In this document: piece by piece, positions 26,918 through 35,549 of the stretch
Position numbering within the stretch: the first letter of the stretch is position 1
Layout of the letters: each line of letters opens with the position of its first letter
Origin: Porticoccus sp002341315
Lineage (GTDB): Bacteria > Pseudomonadota > Gammaproteobacteria > Pseudomonadales > Porticoccaceae
Strand: one strand, 5' to 3'
DNA: 64,000 nt
NCBI RefSeq assembly: GCF_047634355.1
Contig: NZ_JBLIAL010000005.1
Notes under the pieces: generated by a model
Databases searched by the model: none
What the model saw: the letters and a program-made list of their open reading frames with translations, nothing else
What the model was told of the DNA's origin: nothing
Translations under genes and position numbers: made by a program

Positions 26918-27442
26918 TCAGGCCACGTCCCTTTTCTGGTGACCATCCCTAAGATGATCCACTGTTTCACCAGCGAGGGTTTTTCCCGCCAGGGAAAATG
27001 CCCGACCAAAGCCTTTCACATAACGCCCACCCTGGGGAATTAGTCGAAACAGCTTGAAATCTGCTAACTGGCTGAGGTGATTAATACGCTCGCCATGTCT
27101 GTCGGCCAGTCGTGCTATGCCCTCGGCCCAATGCTTGCCATCCGGCTCAATGTGTTTTGCCTGCACGCTGTAATTTACCCTGATCCGGGCGAACAGCTCC
27201 CCGGCACTGTCCTCATCCTCGATGATCAGGACAGAGGCTTCCGGAAAATGCTGAAGGTTAACGGCATGCAGGGCAATTTCACTGATCAGCACGTACAGAC
27301 ATTCCTCGCCAATCGCAAAAGGGGCATAGGAAGCATAGGGTGTTCCCTCCATAGTGAGGGTCGACAGCATCAGACTTTTACGGCTACTGATAAAGTTGAC
27401 CACTTCTTCATTAATACGTTTCTGCACAATAGACTCTTTCAT
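26918..27442 (-). CDS. hutZ: Haem-utilisation protein HutZ/HugZ family
   Basis: A 174-residue split-barrel (FMN-binding-like fold) protein of the HutZ/HugZ family, which binds and degrades haem inside the cell. The N-terminal SRKSLMLSTLTMEGTPYASY is the family pattern. The C-terminal VDHLRDGH contains His163 and His168, where HutZ of Vibrio has its axial haem ligand. The start is the ATG at 27442, with AGGAG eight bases upstream. The longer open frame upstream only overlaps hutX and is not coding. The gene follows hutX by 19 bases. Confidence 0.88.
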   Translation of the reverse strand: MKESIVQKRINEEVVNFISSRKSLMLSTLTMEGTPYASYAPFAIGEECLYVLISEIALHAVNLQHFPEASVLIIEDEDSAGELFARIRVNYSVQAKHIEPDGKHWAEGIARLADRHGERINHLSQLADFKLFRLIPQGGRYVKGFGRAFSLAGKTLAGETVDHLRDGHQKRDVA

Positions 27443-27461
27443 TCTGCTCTCCTGATATTCG

Positions 27462-27860
27462 TCACTGCACCGAGCGGTGCTCTTTAATACGATGAAATTC
27501 GGCCACCTGGCCGGGAAATAACGCGCCGTCGTCGTTTCTGCCCAGGAAGACCTTGAAAATAGGTTCGTTGTCCTTGCCCAGAAAAACAAAGGCGTAGCTT
27601 TCTCTGCCCCGGTGGGGACGCGTCTGGAAAGCCACCTGCCGGATCCTGCCAAGATTGATGTGCCCGTGCAGCCCCGAACTGCCACCGGTGAGATTGTAGT
27701 AACCCTCTCCGAGGCTGCCGGCGGGAAAAGACCCCTTGAACTCGAACACACAACCGCCGTGCACGATGACGGTCGTTGTATTGCCCCACTCGGCCAATAG
27801 CCGAAGCAGTGCTTCTGCCTGATCCCCGGGCATCCCCTGATTGTCATCCCACGCTGTCAT
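27462..27860 (-). CDS. hutX: Haem carrier HutX (ChuX/HutX family)
   Basis: A 132-residue cytosolic haem-carrier protein that hands haem to HutZ. Recognisable blocks are TTTVIVHGGCVFEFKGSFP, GYYNLTG, LHGHINLGRIRQVAF and SYAFVFLGKDNEPIFKVFLG. It is shorter than typical HutX (about 160 residues), lacking part of the N-terminus. No better upstream start exists before the receptor gene, 26 bases away. It is the second gene of the leftward haem operon. Confidence 0.88.
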   Translation of the reverse strand: MTAWDDNQGMPGDQAEALLRLLAEWGNTTTVIVHGGCVFEFKGSFPAGSLGEGYYNLTGGSSGLHGHINLGRIRQVAFQTRPHRGRESYAFVFLGKDNEPIFKVFLGRNDDGALFPGQVAEFHRIKEHRSVQ

Positions 27861-27886
27861 TGTTAGTTACCTATATCCTGTCACCA

Positions 27887-29959
27887 CTAGAAACGGTAAG
27901 TTGCCGTCAGGATAATTTCCCGTCCGGACTCATAGAGTTCTTCCCAAGCCCGCCGGTAGTGCTTATCCGTGACATTGTTGACCGTCAGGTCAAGCTTGAC
28001 GCCGTTCAGGCTTTCCGGCTGCCAGCTGGCATACAAGTCCGTGATGTTGTAATCGCTGTACTCCTGACCAGCCGTATTCTGCGGGTAGTCGGTACGGTCC
28101 TGTCTGGCCGCATGGGTAAAGCGCACACCGGCCAACCATGGCCTGGCACCGAAACGGTAATTCAGGTCAGCTGAGAAAGTATCAGCTGGTATATTGGTGA
28201 GATCATCTCCGGTTTTATCGTCCTCACCCCGCGTTTGGCCATAGGCCAGTTTCAACTGCCACTGGTCAAGCCGATAATCCGCGCTCAGTTCATAGCCTTT
28301 TATTTCCGCCTCATCCACATTCACCCAGGTGGTATAACCGGGGTCCATCACCGGGAAGAAGGTAGGGTCTGTGACGATCTGTTCGATAAAATCATCCACT
28401 TTGTTCCGGAAAACAGCAGCATTGATACGTAGGCTGTCATCGGCAAACAGGTTCTCGAATTGCATATTGGCCAGCAGCTCCGTGTTGGCCGCTTGCTCGG
28501 GCTTTAAATCCGGATTGGGCAGGAATGTGTTGCAAAATCCCGGGAACATACAGAAATGGGTTCCCGTACTGTAAAGGGCTTCGGCCCCGGGGGCCCGGAA
28601 TGCCCGATCGTGGCGAAGGGTCAGTTTCAACCACTCTGATGACTCCCAGATGACAGCAATCGATGGGGAGACATCGCTGTCACTGCTGTCAGCATTGAGG
28701 TTCTTTGCCTCGGTTTCAAAACGGTCATAACGGACGCCAAGCTCCAGTTTCCAGGCTTCCGAGAGCGGTACGGTGGCCTGTACAAATGCACCCCAGACAT
28801 CGGTTTCCGCATCCGGAGGTGCAGGGCGGTCTATGCCGCCCCGACGAGCATCGAATTCTTCTCGATAACCATCAATCCCGTAGAGCAGCGCGATATCACC
28901 TATCATGGAAAGATTGTTCAGATTAATGCCCCTGACCACCAGCTCAGTGGAATCGTAGCGTCCATCACTGACCCTGGACTCATCCATTTCCACCTTGTTT
29001 CTGTAGGCCAGCAGCCGACTGTTCACCAGGGGAGAATGGGTATCCAGGTGATATTCCATTGACCAGGTGGTCGTTCGCTGATCCCGGTCAATCAGGAAAT
29101 TGCTGCTACCCAGAATAGCGGCACCATTGGAAGGCACACCGCCTTCCACTTCGGCACGGCGGTAATTAATCGCCAGGGATTGCTGGTCGTCGATTTGCCA
29201 TTCTGCCTTCAGCAATCCTCCCTGATCCCGCGTGGCTGAACCCGCCAGGGCATCGCCATTACCGAGCTCAACATCATTGGCGTCCCGGTAATAACCGCTG
29301 GCCAGCAGGTCCACATTACCCACACGCCCGGCCAGCGCCGTGGTGGTGGTTTGCTGATGGTTGTTGCTGTTGTAGCCCGATTTGACCAGACCACCCAGAT
29401 TGGCACCCGGCTTCAACAGGTCTCTGGCAGAAATTGTATTCTGGGACACCACCCCGCCAAGTGCACCCGAACCCCACAGGCTACTGGTGGGCCCTTTGAG
29501 AACTTCAACGTCACGGATTAGCTCAGGATCCAAAAAGTAGGTGGGACGATGACCGGACTCAAATGTCTGGCGTACACCATCAATCGTTTGCAGAACTTTC
29601 TGGCCGGTCAGCCCCCGAATATTGACAGACTGATTGCCGGGCCTGGGGCCACCAGACACCGTAATATTTGGCTGATAGCGCAATATTTCCGCCACCGATT
29701 GGGGTTGCATGGTTCTTATTTCATCCTCTTCTATCACCACAACGGCCCGAGCTACGTCGTCAATGTCCTGCTCTACCCGCGTTGCACTGACCACCACCGG
29801 AGCGACTTCAAAGGCCGAGGCTTCTACAGACGAATCGGCACTGTCGTTGACGTCAACGGCGAAAGTGGCCGCCGGGTAAGACAGAAGCAACGTTGGCACC
29901 AGACCCAGTTGATACCAGCCAACTGAAAAAAAGTTTTTCTGTTTCTGTCGATCATTCAT
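27887..29959 (-). CDS. TonB-dependent haem/haemoglobin receptor
   Basis: Outer-membrane receptor of 690 residues that imports haem with energy from TonB. A signal peptide covers roughly residues 1-34 (LGLVPTLLLSYPAATFA). The TonB box region is near EVAPVVVSATR, and the plug domain has QPQSVAEILRYQPNI and VEVLKGPTSSLWGSGALGG. The barrel carries the haem-receptor motifs FRAP and PNPDL with a histidine between them (GTHF). It ends in the aromatic residue of TATYRF, typical for barrel insertion. The ATG at 29959 follows GGGGAG; an extension upstream is unlikely. It is the first gene of the leftward operon with hutX and hutZ. Confidence 0.93.
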   Translation of the reverse strand: MNDRQKQKNFFSVGWYQLGLVPTLLLSYPAATFAVDVNDSADSSVEASAFEVAPVVVSATRVEQDIDDVARAVVVIEEDEIRTMQPQSVAEILRYQPNITVSGGPRPGNQSVNIRGLTGQKVLQTIDGVRQTFESGHRPTYFLDPELIRDVEVLKGPTSSLWGSGALGGVVSQNTISARDLLKPGANLGGLVKSGYNSNNHQQTTTTALAGRVGNVDLLASGYYRDANDVELGNGDALAGSATRDQGGLLKAEWQIDDQQSLAINYRRAEVEGGVPSNGAAILGSSNFLIDRDQRTTTWSMEYHLDTHSPLVNSRLLAYRNKVEMDESRVSDGRYDSTELVVRGINLNNLSMIGDIALLYGIDGYREEFDARRGGIDRPAPPDAETDVWGAFVQATVPLSEAWKLELGVRYDRFETEAKNLNADSSDSDVSPSIAVIWESSEWLKLTLRHDRAFRAPGAEALYSTGTHFCMFPGFCNTFLPNPDLKPEQAANTELLANMQFENLFADDSLRINAAVFRNKVDDFIEQIVTDPTFFPVMDPGYTTWVNVDEAEIKGYELSADYRLDQWQLKLAYGQTRGEDDKTGDDLTNIPADTFSADLNYRFGARPWLAGVRFTHAARQDRTDYPQNTAGQEYSDYNITDLYASWQPESLNGVKLDLTVNNVTDKHYRRAWEELYESGREIILTATYRF

Positions 29960-30071
29960 AACGGACTCCCCATCACTGTTCCCCATCACTAATTGCACCC
30001 GGGATAGCGACGTTTTTGGCAAGACACCAAATTAACCGACCCGACTACTTACCTGACTATGGGAACAGCAA

Positions 30072-30113
30072 TTTACACACACCAACCTCAAATGTAAATA
30101 CGAATCATTATCA
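30072..30113. promoter_or_regulatory. Fur-like box overlapping promoter between receptor and tonB
   Basis: TACGAATCATTATCA at 30099-30113 matches the 7-1-7 Fur consensus at 11 of 14 positions, with a perfect right half (ATTATCA). A rightward promoter TTTACA-N17-TAAATA lies at 30072-30100 and is overlapped by the box. A leftward TTGTAA/TACATT pair also spans it. Iron-dependent repression of both haem operons by Fur is therefore likely. Confidence 0.65.
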
Positions 30114-30173
30114 TTTACAAAAAGAGACTGACTGTATACCATGGGCACCACTGACATTTGAATCATCTCGGTT

Positions 30174-30929
30174 ATGGGCAAAGCACTGAAAAAATACTGG
30201 CCAACACTGCTATGGCGGAGCGGAGGCCTGGTGATGGCTGTGGCGGCCCACAGCTGGGCAATCACTGTCCCGCCAACGGAAGCGCCATCTGCTGAATCGG
30301 CGTCCTCGTTTCACACCGCGCCAGTGGCGGTGTCGATCTCATTCCGCCGCGAACAGAGTATGCACAAAGCTGTTGAACCTATTGCCACAACAAAGCACAG
30401 ACAGCCCCCTGCTTCAGAGCCAGTGGTCACCCGCACCCCTGAAAAAAAACAGCCTCAGAAAGTAACCGAGCCGCCTCTAGATCCACCTGCAAAAACAAAA
30501 CCACTTCGGGAACAAACACCGGCAGCTAAGCGGCCACACGCCACACCAGAGGACAACACAGAACAGCTTGACGATACGGCAAGCGTTGTGGCCAGCCAGC
30601 CTGAGTCGCCAAAACAGCAGGGCATTCACACAGCGCCGCTGGTCACCGAACCCCTGTTCGCCAGGCCACCAACACCGCCCAATTACCCTACGGTTGCCCG
30701 CAAGCGGGGCCAGCAGGGCACAGTCTGGCTGGATATCATGCTCGACGACGAGGGCGAACAGCGTCAGCTGTCAATCAGCAAAAGTTCGGGAGTCGCTGTA
30801 CTGGACGAGGCCGCGCTACAGGCCGTTGCCAACTGGGAGTTCATGCCTTATCGGATAAACGGCAAGAGCGCCGCATCAAGGGTCAGGGTTCCGGTGCAAT
30901 TCGCCCTGAAAAAATCAACCTATCACTAG
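30174..30929 (+). CDS. tonB: Energy transducer TonB
   Basis: Couples the inner-membrane proton gradient to outer-membrane haem import. The product is 251 residues. There is a single N-terminal membrane segment (about residues 12-32), then a long Pro/Lys/Glu-rich periplasmic spacer. The C-terminal TonB domain (about 165-250) has PNYPTVARKRGQQGTVWL and VLDEAALQAVANWEFMPY. It opens the rightward operon tonB-exbB-exbD-hutBCD opposite the receptor and behind the Fur-like box. The sequence before the ATG has no strong ribosome site. Confidence 0.92.
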   Translation: MGKALKKYWPTLLWRSGGLVMAVAAHSWAITVPPTEAPSAESASSFHTAPVAVSISFRREQSMHKAVEPIATTKHRQPPASEPVVTRTPEKKQPQKVTEPPLDPPAKTKPLREQTPAAKRPHATPEDNTEQLDDTASVVASQPESPKQQGIHTAPLVTEPLFARPPTPPNYPTVARKRGQQGTVWLDIMLDDEGEQRQLSISKSSGVAVLDEAALQAVANWEFMPYRINGKSAASRVRVPVQFALKKSTYH

Positions 30930-30962
30930 GGCCTGTTAACAGGCCCTAAACCGTAAATTCCC

Positions 30963-31514
30963 ATGAGTCTAATGACACTGCTTGAACAACAACTTGGCCC
31001 AATGGCATATCCGCTCTCGCTGTGTGCGCTACTGTCATTGATCATCCTGACAGAACGGCTGGTTGTGATTGGTTACACAACCGTGCGCGGCAAACTCAGG
31101 CAAGACGGCCTGACCGTCATGACAGGACACGCTGGACAGCCAAAACATATCCAGCAGGAAATTGCTGCCGTGTGGCTGCAACACCGACAACGGCGGCTGG
31201 CAAGCGGCATCCGGCTACTGCAGATACTCGCCCTGCTATCGCCACTATTGGGACTGCTGGGTACAGTGGTTGGACTGATACAGGTCTTTGACACTCTGGG
31301 AGCACAGCGGGGTCCCATTGAGCCCGCCATGCTTGCCGGCGGGCTGGGGATCGCCATGAAGACAACCGCCGCCGGGCTGATCATTGCGGTACCGGCACTG
31401 GTGGGCGCACACGGTTTCAATATGTGGGTCGACCAGCTGATCAGCGGCACTGAACAGTTTATCAACCTGCAGCTGCTGAAGCTCGATGGCGTCTCGATGA
31501 GAGCCCTGCCGTGA
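30963..31514 (+). CDS. exbB: ExbB proton-channel subunit
   Basis: MotA/TolQ/ExbB family inner-membrane protein of 183 residues, part of the TonB motor. It has three membrane segments (about 15-35, 80-105 and 125-155). The third carries the conserved GLGIAMKTTAAGLIIAVPAL pore sequence and the preceding IEPAMLAGG. It is shorter than E. coli ExbB in the cytoplasmic loop, as is usual for haem-dedicated systems. It follows tonB by 33 bases and overlaps exbD by 4 bases. Confidence 0.93.
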   Translation: MSLMTLLEQQLGPMAYPLSLCALLSLIILTERLVVIGYTTVRGKLRQDGLTVMTGHAGQPKHIQQEIAAVWLQHRQRRLASGIRLLQILALLSPLLGLLGTVVGLIQVFDTLGAQRGPIEPAMLAGGLGIAMKTTAAGLIIAVPALVGAHGFNMWVDQLISGTEQFINLQLLKLDGVSMRALP

Positions 31515-31924
31515 TTCGGTCGCCCCGCCAGATCAAGCTGGAAGCAGGACTGGAACTGACCCCGCTGATCGACATCATCTTTATCGTCGTGGTGTTCCTG
31601 CTGCTTACCGCCAACCACCGACTGCTATCACTGCCAGTGGATATTCCGGACACCGACCAGCCTGCCAGCGAACTGGAGGCCGGGCCTCAACGGCTGCTGA
31701 TCACGCTCTATCAGGATTCTCCCCAGTGGGGTATCGGCGAACAGCGCTACAACCATTGGCAGGAATTTCAGTCCCGACTTTTGCCCCAGCTGGATGACCA
31801 AAGCCGACCTGTGACGGTCGCCCCCGACAGCCGCGCATCCGTGGAATCGCTGGTCAAACTGCTGGCGCTGCTAAATGAACGGCAAATGATCGACACCCAA
31901 ATTCTGATGGAAGCAAAACCATGA
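31511..31924 (+). CDS. exbD: ExbD proton-channel subunit
   Basis: ExbD/TolR family subunit of 137 residues. The single membrane segment holds the essential aspartate (Asp21 in LTPLIDIIFIVVVFLL). A periplasmic domain follows. The GTG start overlaps the exbB stop in a GTGA arrangement, and the stop overlaps hutB in ATGA, so the three are translationally coupled. Confidence 0.93.
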   Translation: MIRSPRQIKLEAGLELTPLIDIIFIVVVFLLLTANHRLLSLPVDIPDTDQPASELEAGPQRLLITLYQDSPQWGIGEQRYNHWQEFQSRLLPQLDDQSRPVTVAPDSRASVESLVKLLALLNERQMIDTQILMEAKP

Positions 31925-32763
31925 ACAGATTCCTCCGCTCGTCCCTGATGTCAGCCCTGTTGGCCTGGGTATTATTTGGCATCGTTGCCACGGCACAGGC
32001 CGACACACGGCTGGTGAGCACCGATGCACTGGCTACCGAGCTGATCTTTGCGTTGCAGGCAGACCAGTATCTGGTTGCCGTGGATGTCACCAGCCACCTG
32101 CCACCGAATTACCGGCCACTGGAAATCGTCGGTTATCACCGCAACCTGTCCGCAGAAGGCCTGCTGAGCCTGTCACCCACGCTGGTGATTGGCAGTGAAC
32201 ATATGGGTCCGGCACCCGCACTTGATGCACTCAGGCAGGCGGGCGTCACCCTGCTGCAATTGCCCTCCCCAGATGATCCACAGCAATTGCGTGACAATAT
32301 TCAGCGGGTGGCCGGACCACTGGGCCTGTCTGAAACAGTGGCACCCTTGCTGGCAAGACTGGATCAACAGTTGCTAGCCCTGGAAAGCCAGCCTATAACG
32401 GGCAACAGTGCCGCCTTCCTGCTGGCCACAGATCCCGCCAGGCTTCGCCTGGCCGGTCAAGGCACCACGGGCGAAGCATTCATTCGTCTCACCGGCGGCC
32501 GCAATGTTGCTGATTTCACCAATTACCGTACTGTCTCGGCAGAATCCCTGCTGGCCATGGATCCCGACATCATCATTCTCGCCGGGCAGGAAAAAGACCG
32601 CGCTCTGGATAGCTTTCTCAAAAACAATCCGGTACTGGCGCACAGCCGGGCCGCCCGCTCCGGGCACATTATTGCCGTTGATGGCAGTACACTGGTCGCA
32701 GGACTGAGCCTGGCGTCCATCGAAGAAGCCAGACAACTGACCCTTGCAGTAAAGGCGGACTGA
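31921..32763 (+). CDS. hutB: Haem ABC transporter substrate-binding protein
   Basis: Periplasmic haem-binding protein of the HutB/HmuT type, 280 residues with a signal peptide ending near AQA at residue 27. The two-lobed cluster-A fold is indicated by RLVSTDALATELIFAL, the EIVGYHRNLSAEGLLSLSP helix with a likely Tyr ligand, and DPDIIILAGQ in the second lobe. The start overlaps exbD by four bases and the stop overlaps the permease gene by one. It delivers haem to the HutC-HutD importer. Confidence 0.9.
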   Translation: MNRFLRSSLMSALLAWVLFGIVATAQADTRLVSTDALATELIFALQADQYLVAVDVTSHLPPNYRPLEIVGYHRNLSAEGLLSLSPTLVIGSEHMGPAPALDALRQAGVTLLQLPSPDDPQQLRDNIQRVAGPLGLSETVAPLLARLDQQLLALESQPITGNSAAFLLATDPARLRLAGQGTTGEAFIRLTGGRNVADFTNYRTVSAESLLAMDPDIIILAGQEKDRALDSFLKNNPVLAHSRAARSGHIIAVDGSTLVAGLSLASIEEARQLTLAVKAD

Positions 32764-33785
32764 TGCGACTTCCCGTTATGATCTCCGGTATCGCGCTGGT
32801 TGCCATGATTATCCTCGGCAGCTTGCTGTCACTACTGCAGGGCGCGCTGGATTTACCGCCCACAGAGAGCCTGCTGGCACTGTGCGATACCCTGTTCGGC
32901 ACCCACTGGAGCACACTGGATGATTACCAGCGGGTAGTCGTCACTGAGCTGAGACTGCCGAGGCTGCTGCTGTCTGTGTTTGTCGGCGCCATGCTGGCAC
33001 AGTGTGGCGCCGTGATGCAGGGGCTGTTTCGCAACCCACTGGCAGACCCCGGCATTATCGGCGTTTCCTCCGGGGCTGCGGTCGGCGCTATTGTTGCTAT
33101 TGCGATCTTTCCCGCCTCCATAGGTCCTCTGGCCGTGCCCGTGAGTGCTTTTGTCGCCGGCCTGCTCACCACAATGCTGGTTTACAGCCTGTCCCGTTCG
33201 AAACAGGGCACCTCCGTACTGGTACTGCTGTTGGCCGGAGTGGCCATCTCCGCCTTTGCCGGTGCGACCATCGGTTTTATCAGCTACTTTTCAAACGATG
33301 AAAAGCTTCGCCAATTGAGCTTGTGGCAGATGGGCAGTCTTGCCGGCGCCAGTCAGGTAAACCTGTGGCTGGGATTTTTCACCGTTGTGGCGCTGGCTAT
33401 TGCATTCCAAAGGAGGACGTCCGCATTGAATGCACTGGTACTCGGAGAATGTGAGGCCCGCTACCTCGGTATCAACGTGGAAGGGCTCAAACGGCAGCTG
33501 ATTATTCTGGTCGCCGTTGGGGTCGGCATCTCCGTCGCCTACGCCGGTATTATTGGTTTTATCGGTCTGGTGGTACCGCACTTGGTAAGACTGGTGACCG
33601 GGCCTGACCACCGCAGCCTGATCCCGCTCTCTGCACTCTGCGGTGCCCTGCTCCTGCTGGTAGCGGACCTCATGGCAAGACTCGTGGTACAGCCAGCCGA
33701 ACTGCCGGTGGGTCTGGTCACCGCTCTGCTGGGGGCACCCTTTTTTCTGGCGCTGTTAATACAGCAACGTCGTCAATGGAACTAG
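32763..33785 (+). CDS. hutC: Haem ABC transporter permease
   Basis: FecCD/BtuC-family permease of 340 residues with about nine or ten membrane helices. The family marker RLPRLLLSVFVGAMLAQCG is followed by QGLFRNPLADPGIIGVSSGA. The ATPase-coupling loop appears as VAYAGIIGFIGLVVPHLVR near residue 260. It is translationally coupled to hutB through TGATG and followed by the ATPase gene. It moves haem across the inner membrane. Confidence 0.93.
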   Translation: MRLPVMISGIALVAMIILGSLLSLLQGALDLPPTESLLALCDTLFGTHWSTLDDYQRVVVTELRLPRLLLSVFVGAMLAQCGAVMQGLFRNPLADPGIIGVSSGAAVGAIVAIAIFPASIGPLAVPVSAFVAGLLTTMLVYSLSRSKQGTSVLVLLLAGVAISAFAGATIGFISYFSNDEKLRQLSLWQMGSLAGASQVNLWLGFFTVVALAIAFQRRTSALNALVLGECEARYLGINVEGLKRQLIILVAVGVGISVAYAGIIGFIGLVVPHLVRLVTGPDHRSLIPLSALCGALLLLVADLMARLVVQPAELPVGLVTALLGAPFFLALLIQQRRQWN

Positions 33786-33793
33786 GCCCTACC

Positions 33794-34552
33794 ATGCTTG
33801 AACTGACCAATCTCCGTTCTCAACACGGCAAGGTGCCACACCTCGCCGTTGAGCAACTGCGTATCGAGACGGGCATGATGGTGGGGGTCGCCGGTCCAAA
33901 CGGGTCGGGAAAATCCACCTTGCTCAGAGCCATCGGCGGTGATCTGCCTGTCACCGGTGACATCCTTTTTTATAAGCGATCCTTGCGCCAGTGGGATCCA
34001 CTGGACAGGGCGCGACACCTGGCCGCACTTCCCCAGTTCAGCCAGATCGGCTTTTCATTTACCGCCGACGAAATTGTTGCCATGGGAATGATTCCACTTT
34101 CCCTGTCCCGTCAGGAAGGCAGGCAGCAGGTGGCCGCTTTGATGAAAGACACGGATTGCCACCACCTGATCGGCAGGGCGTTTCCATCACTGTCCGGAGG
34201 AGAGAAGCAAAGAGTTCACCTGGCCAGAGTGCTACTGCAACTGAGCCAGGCCACACAGCCCCCACTACTGGTACTGGACGAGCCGACCTCGGCACAGGAT
34301 CTCAAACAACAGCACAGAATACTGGCACTGGCCCGCTCACTATGTCGCCAGCGCGGTTACGCAGTCATCGCCGTACTGCACGATCTCAACCATGTGCTGC
34401 GCTACTGCGACCATTGTGTATTGATGAAGGAAGGCAGATTATCCGCACAGGGGAAACCCGGTGATGTGCTCACCCAGAATACCATTGAGGCACACTGGGA
34501 ATACCGGCCACAGCTGGTCGGTCATATGGAGTCCATCCCGGTTTTTGTATAA
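33794..34552 (+). CDS. hutD: Haem ABC transporter ATP-binding protein
   Basis: ABC ATPase of the HutD/HmuV type, 252 residues from the ATG at 33794; an in-frame ATG at 33776 overlaps the permease stop. Walker A is GPNGSGKSTLL, the signature LSGGEKQRVHLAR, Walker B LLVLDEPTSAQD and the H-loop AVLHDLNH, all intact. It is the last gene of the rightward haem operon. It ends 10 bases before the convergent tetR gene with no obvious terminator between. Confidence 0.94.
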   Translation: MLELTNLRSQHGKVPHLAVEQLRIETGMMVGVAGPNGSGKSTLLRAIGGDLPVTGDILFYKRSLRQWDPLDRARHLAALPQFSQIGFSFTADEIVAMGMIPLSLSRQEGRQQVAALMKDTDCHHLIGRAFPSLSGGEKQRVHLARVLLQLSQATQPPLLVLDEPTSAQDLKQQHRILALARSLCRQRGYAVIAVLHDLNHVLRYCDHCVLMKEGRLSAQGKPGDVLTQNTIEAHWEYRPQLVGHMESIPVFV

Positions 34553-34562
34553 CCGTACGCGG

Positions 34563-35243
34563 CTATCTGAGCCTTGGCAGCAGTATCTCGCCGACCAGAG
34601 GGGAAACTCCCGGCTGTGGCTCCCAGGTGGGTCTGGTGCTAAACCAGTAGTCCGTTTTCAGTGCCAGCAACCGGTAGAGACCGGTGGGCAGATCGCGTTT
34701 GATTTCCTCGTCATCACTGTGCACCTGCGCGTAACTGAGCACGCCGTGGATGTAGTGATAGAGCAATCTGGCGGTTTGTTCGGCATCCACACCGTCATCG
34801 AGATACCCCGCTGACTGCAGAGCATTTACCAGTGACAGGTTGTATTTTACCGCGGTTTGCGACAGCAGCTGGAGCGCTTCGATCACCTTGTCGTCACCGG
34901 AGCCAATCTGTGCCCCGGCATTGTAAAAAGGGCAGCCCCGGATACCCGCACGATCATTGCCCATCTTCGCCACAAACAGAAAATGCACCAGATTTTCAAG
35001 TTGCTCAAGCGGGGTATTGACCGGTGAAAAAACCGCATCAAGATCACTTTTTATCACCTGCCAGTAATAGGCCGTGGCCTCACAGAACAGGGCCGCCTTC
35101 GAATCAAAGTGGTGGTAAAAGGCACCCTTGGTGACGCCCGCCTGTTTGCAGATTTCATTGACACCGACACTGTTGTAATTGCTCTGCCAGATCAGCTCAA
35201 GCGCTGTTTCCAGCAGGCGCTCCCGGGTTTCGGTTAACGACAT
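34563..35243 (-). CDS. TetR/AcrR-family repressor
   Basis: A 226-residue regulator. The N-terminal helix-turn-helix (residues about 8-55) has ETALELIWQSNYNSVGVNEI and GVTKGAFYHHFDSK, the TetR signature. The remainder is the variable ligand-binding domain. It is divergent from an RND efflux operon with a perfect 18 bp palindrome in between, so it most likely represses the pump and possibly itself until an inducer binds. Confidence 0.92.
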   Translation of the reverse strand: MSLTETRERLLETALELIWQSNYNSVGVNEICKQAGVTKGAFYHHFDSKAALFCEATAYYWQVIKSDLDAVFSPVNTPLEQLENLVHFLFVAKMGNDRAGIRGCPFYNAGAQIGSGDDKVIEALQLLSQTAVKYNLSLVNALQSAGYLDDGVDAEQTARLLYHYIHGVLSYAQVHSDDEEIKRDLPTGLYRLLALKTDYWFSTRPTWEPQPGVSPLVGEILLPRLR

Positions 35244-35549
35244 ATCAGGTATCTTTCAGGTTGACGTCAGGCTTCACAGTATAGGTACCTAATGGTTTGC
35301 CCGGCAACCCATGCTAGCTGGCAAAGCCCCTGACACCACTGGCGCCCGAAAACCCTCAAAGACACAACAGCGCTTACCTGTTGAAATACATCTATAAATT
35401 ATTCAAATACAAAACGACACCCCGAGCACTCTATTTTGATTTCAGCAATTGACGGACATACCGACCGGTATGTAAGCTGCTCTGTTAGATAACAAATAGC
35501 CTCCTGCGGCAACAGGACGCCGCTTAACACCTTACATCTGGAGCTCACC
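35244..35549. promoter_or_regulatory. Divergent tetR/RND pump promoter region
   Basis: A 306 base gap with no gene. A rightward promoter TTGACG...TAAGCT (spacer 18) near 35449-35478 contains the palindromic operator in its spacer. The remaining bases nearer tetR show no other clear element. Confidence 0.5.
35456..35473. promoter_or_regulatory. Palindromic operator for the TetR regulator
   Basis: ACATACCG-AC-CGGTATGT is a perfect inverted repeat of two 8-base arms. Its size and position between divergent tetR and efflux genes match AcrR-type operators. Confidence 0.7.

Noticed and set aside
27443..27847. N-terminal extension of hutZ over hutX
   Set aside because: The extension reads the hutX gene in another frame. 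The ATG at 27442 has AGGAG and gives the normal family length.
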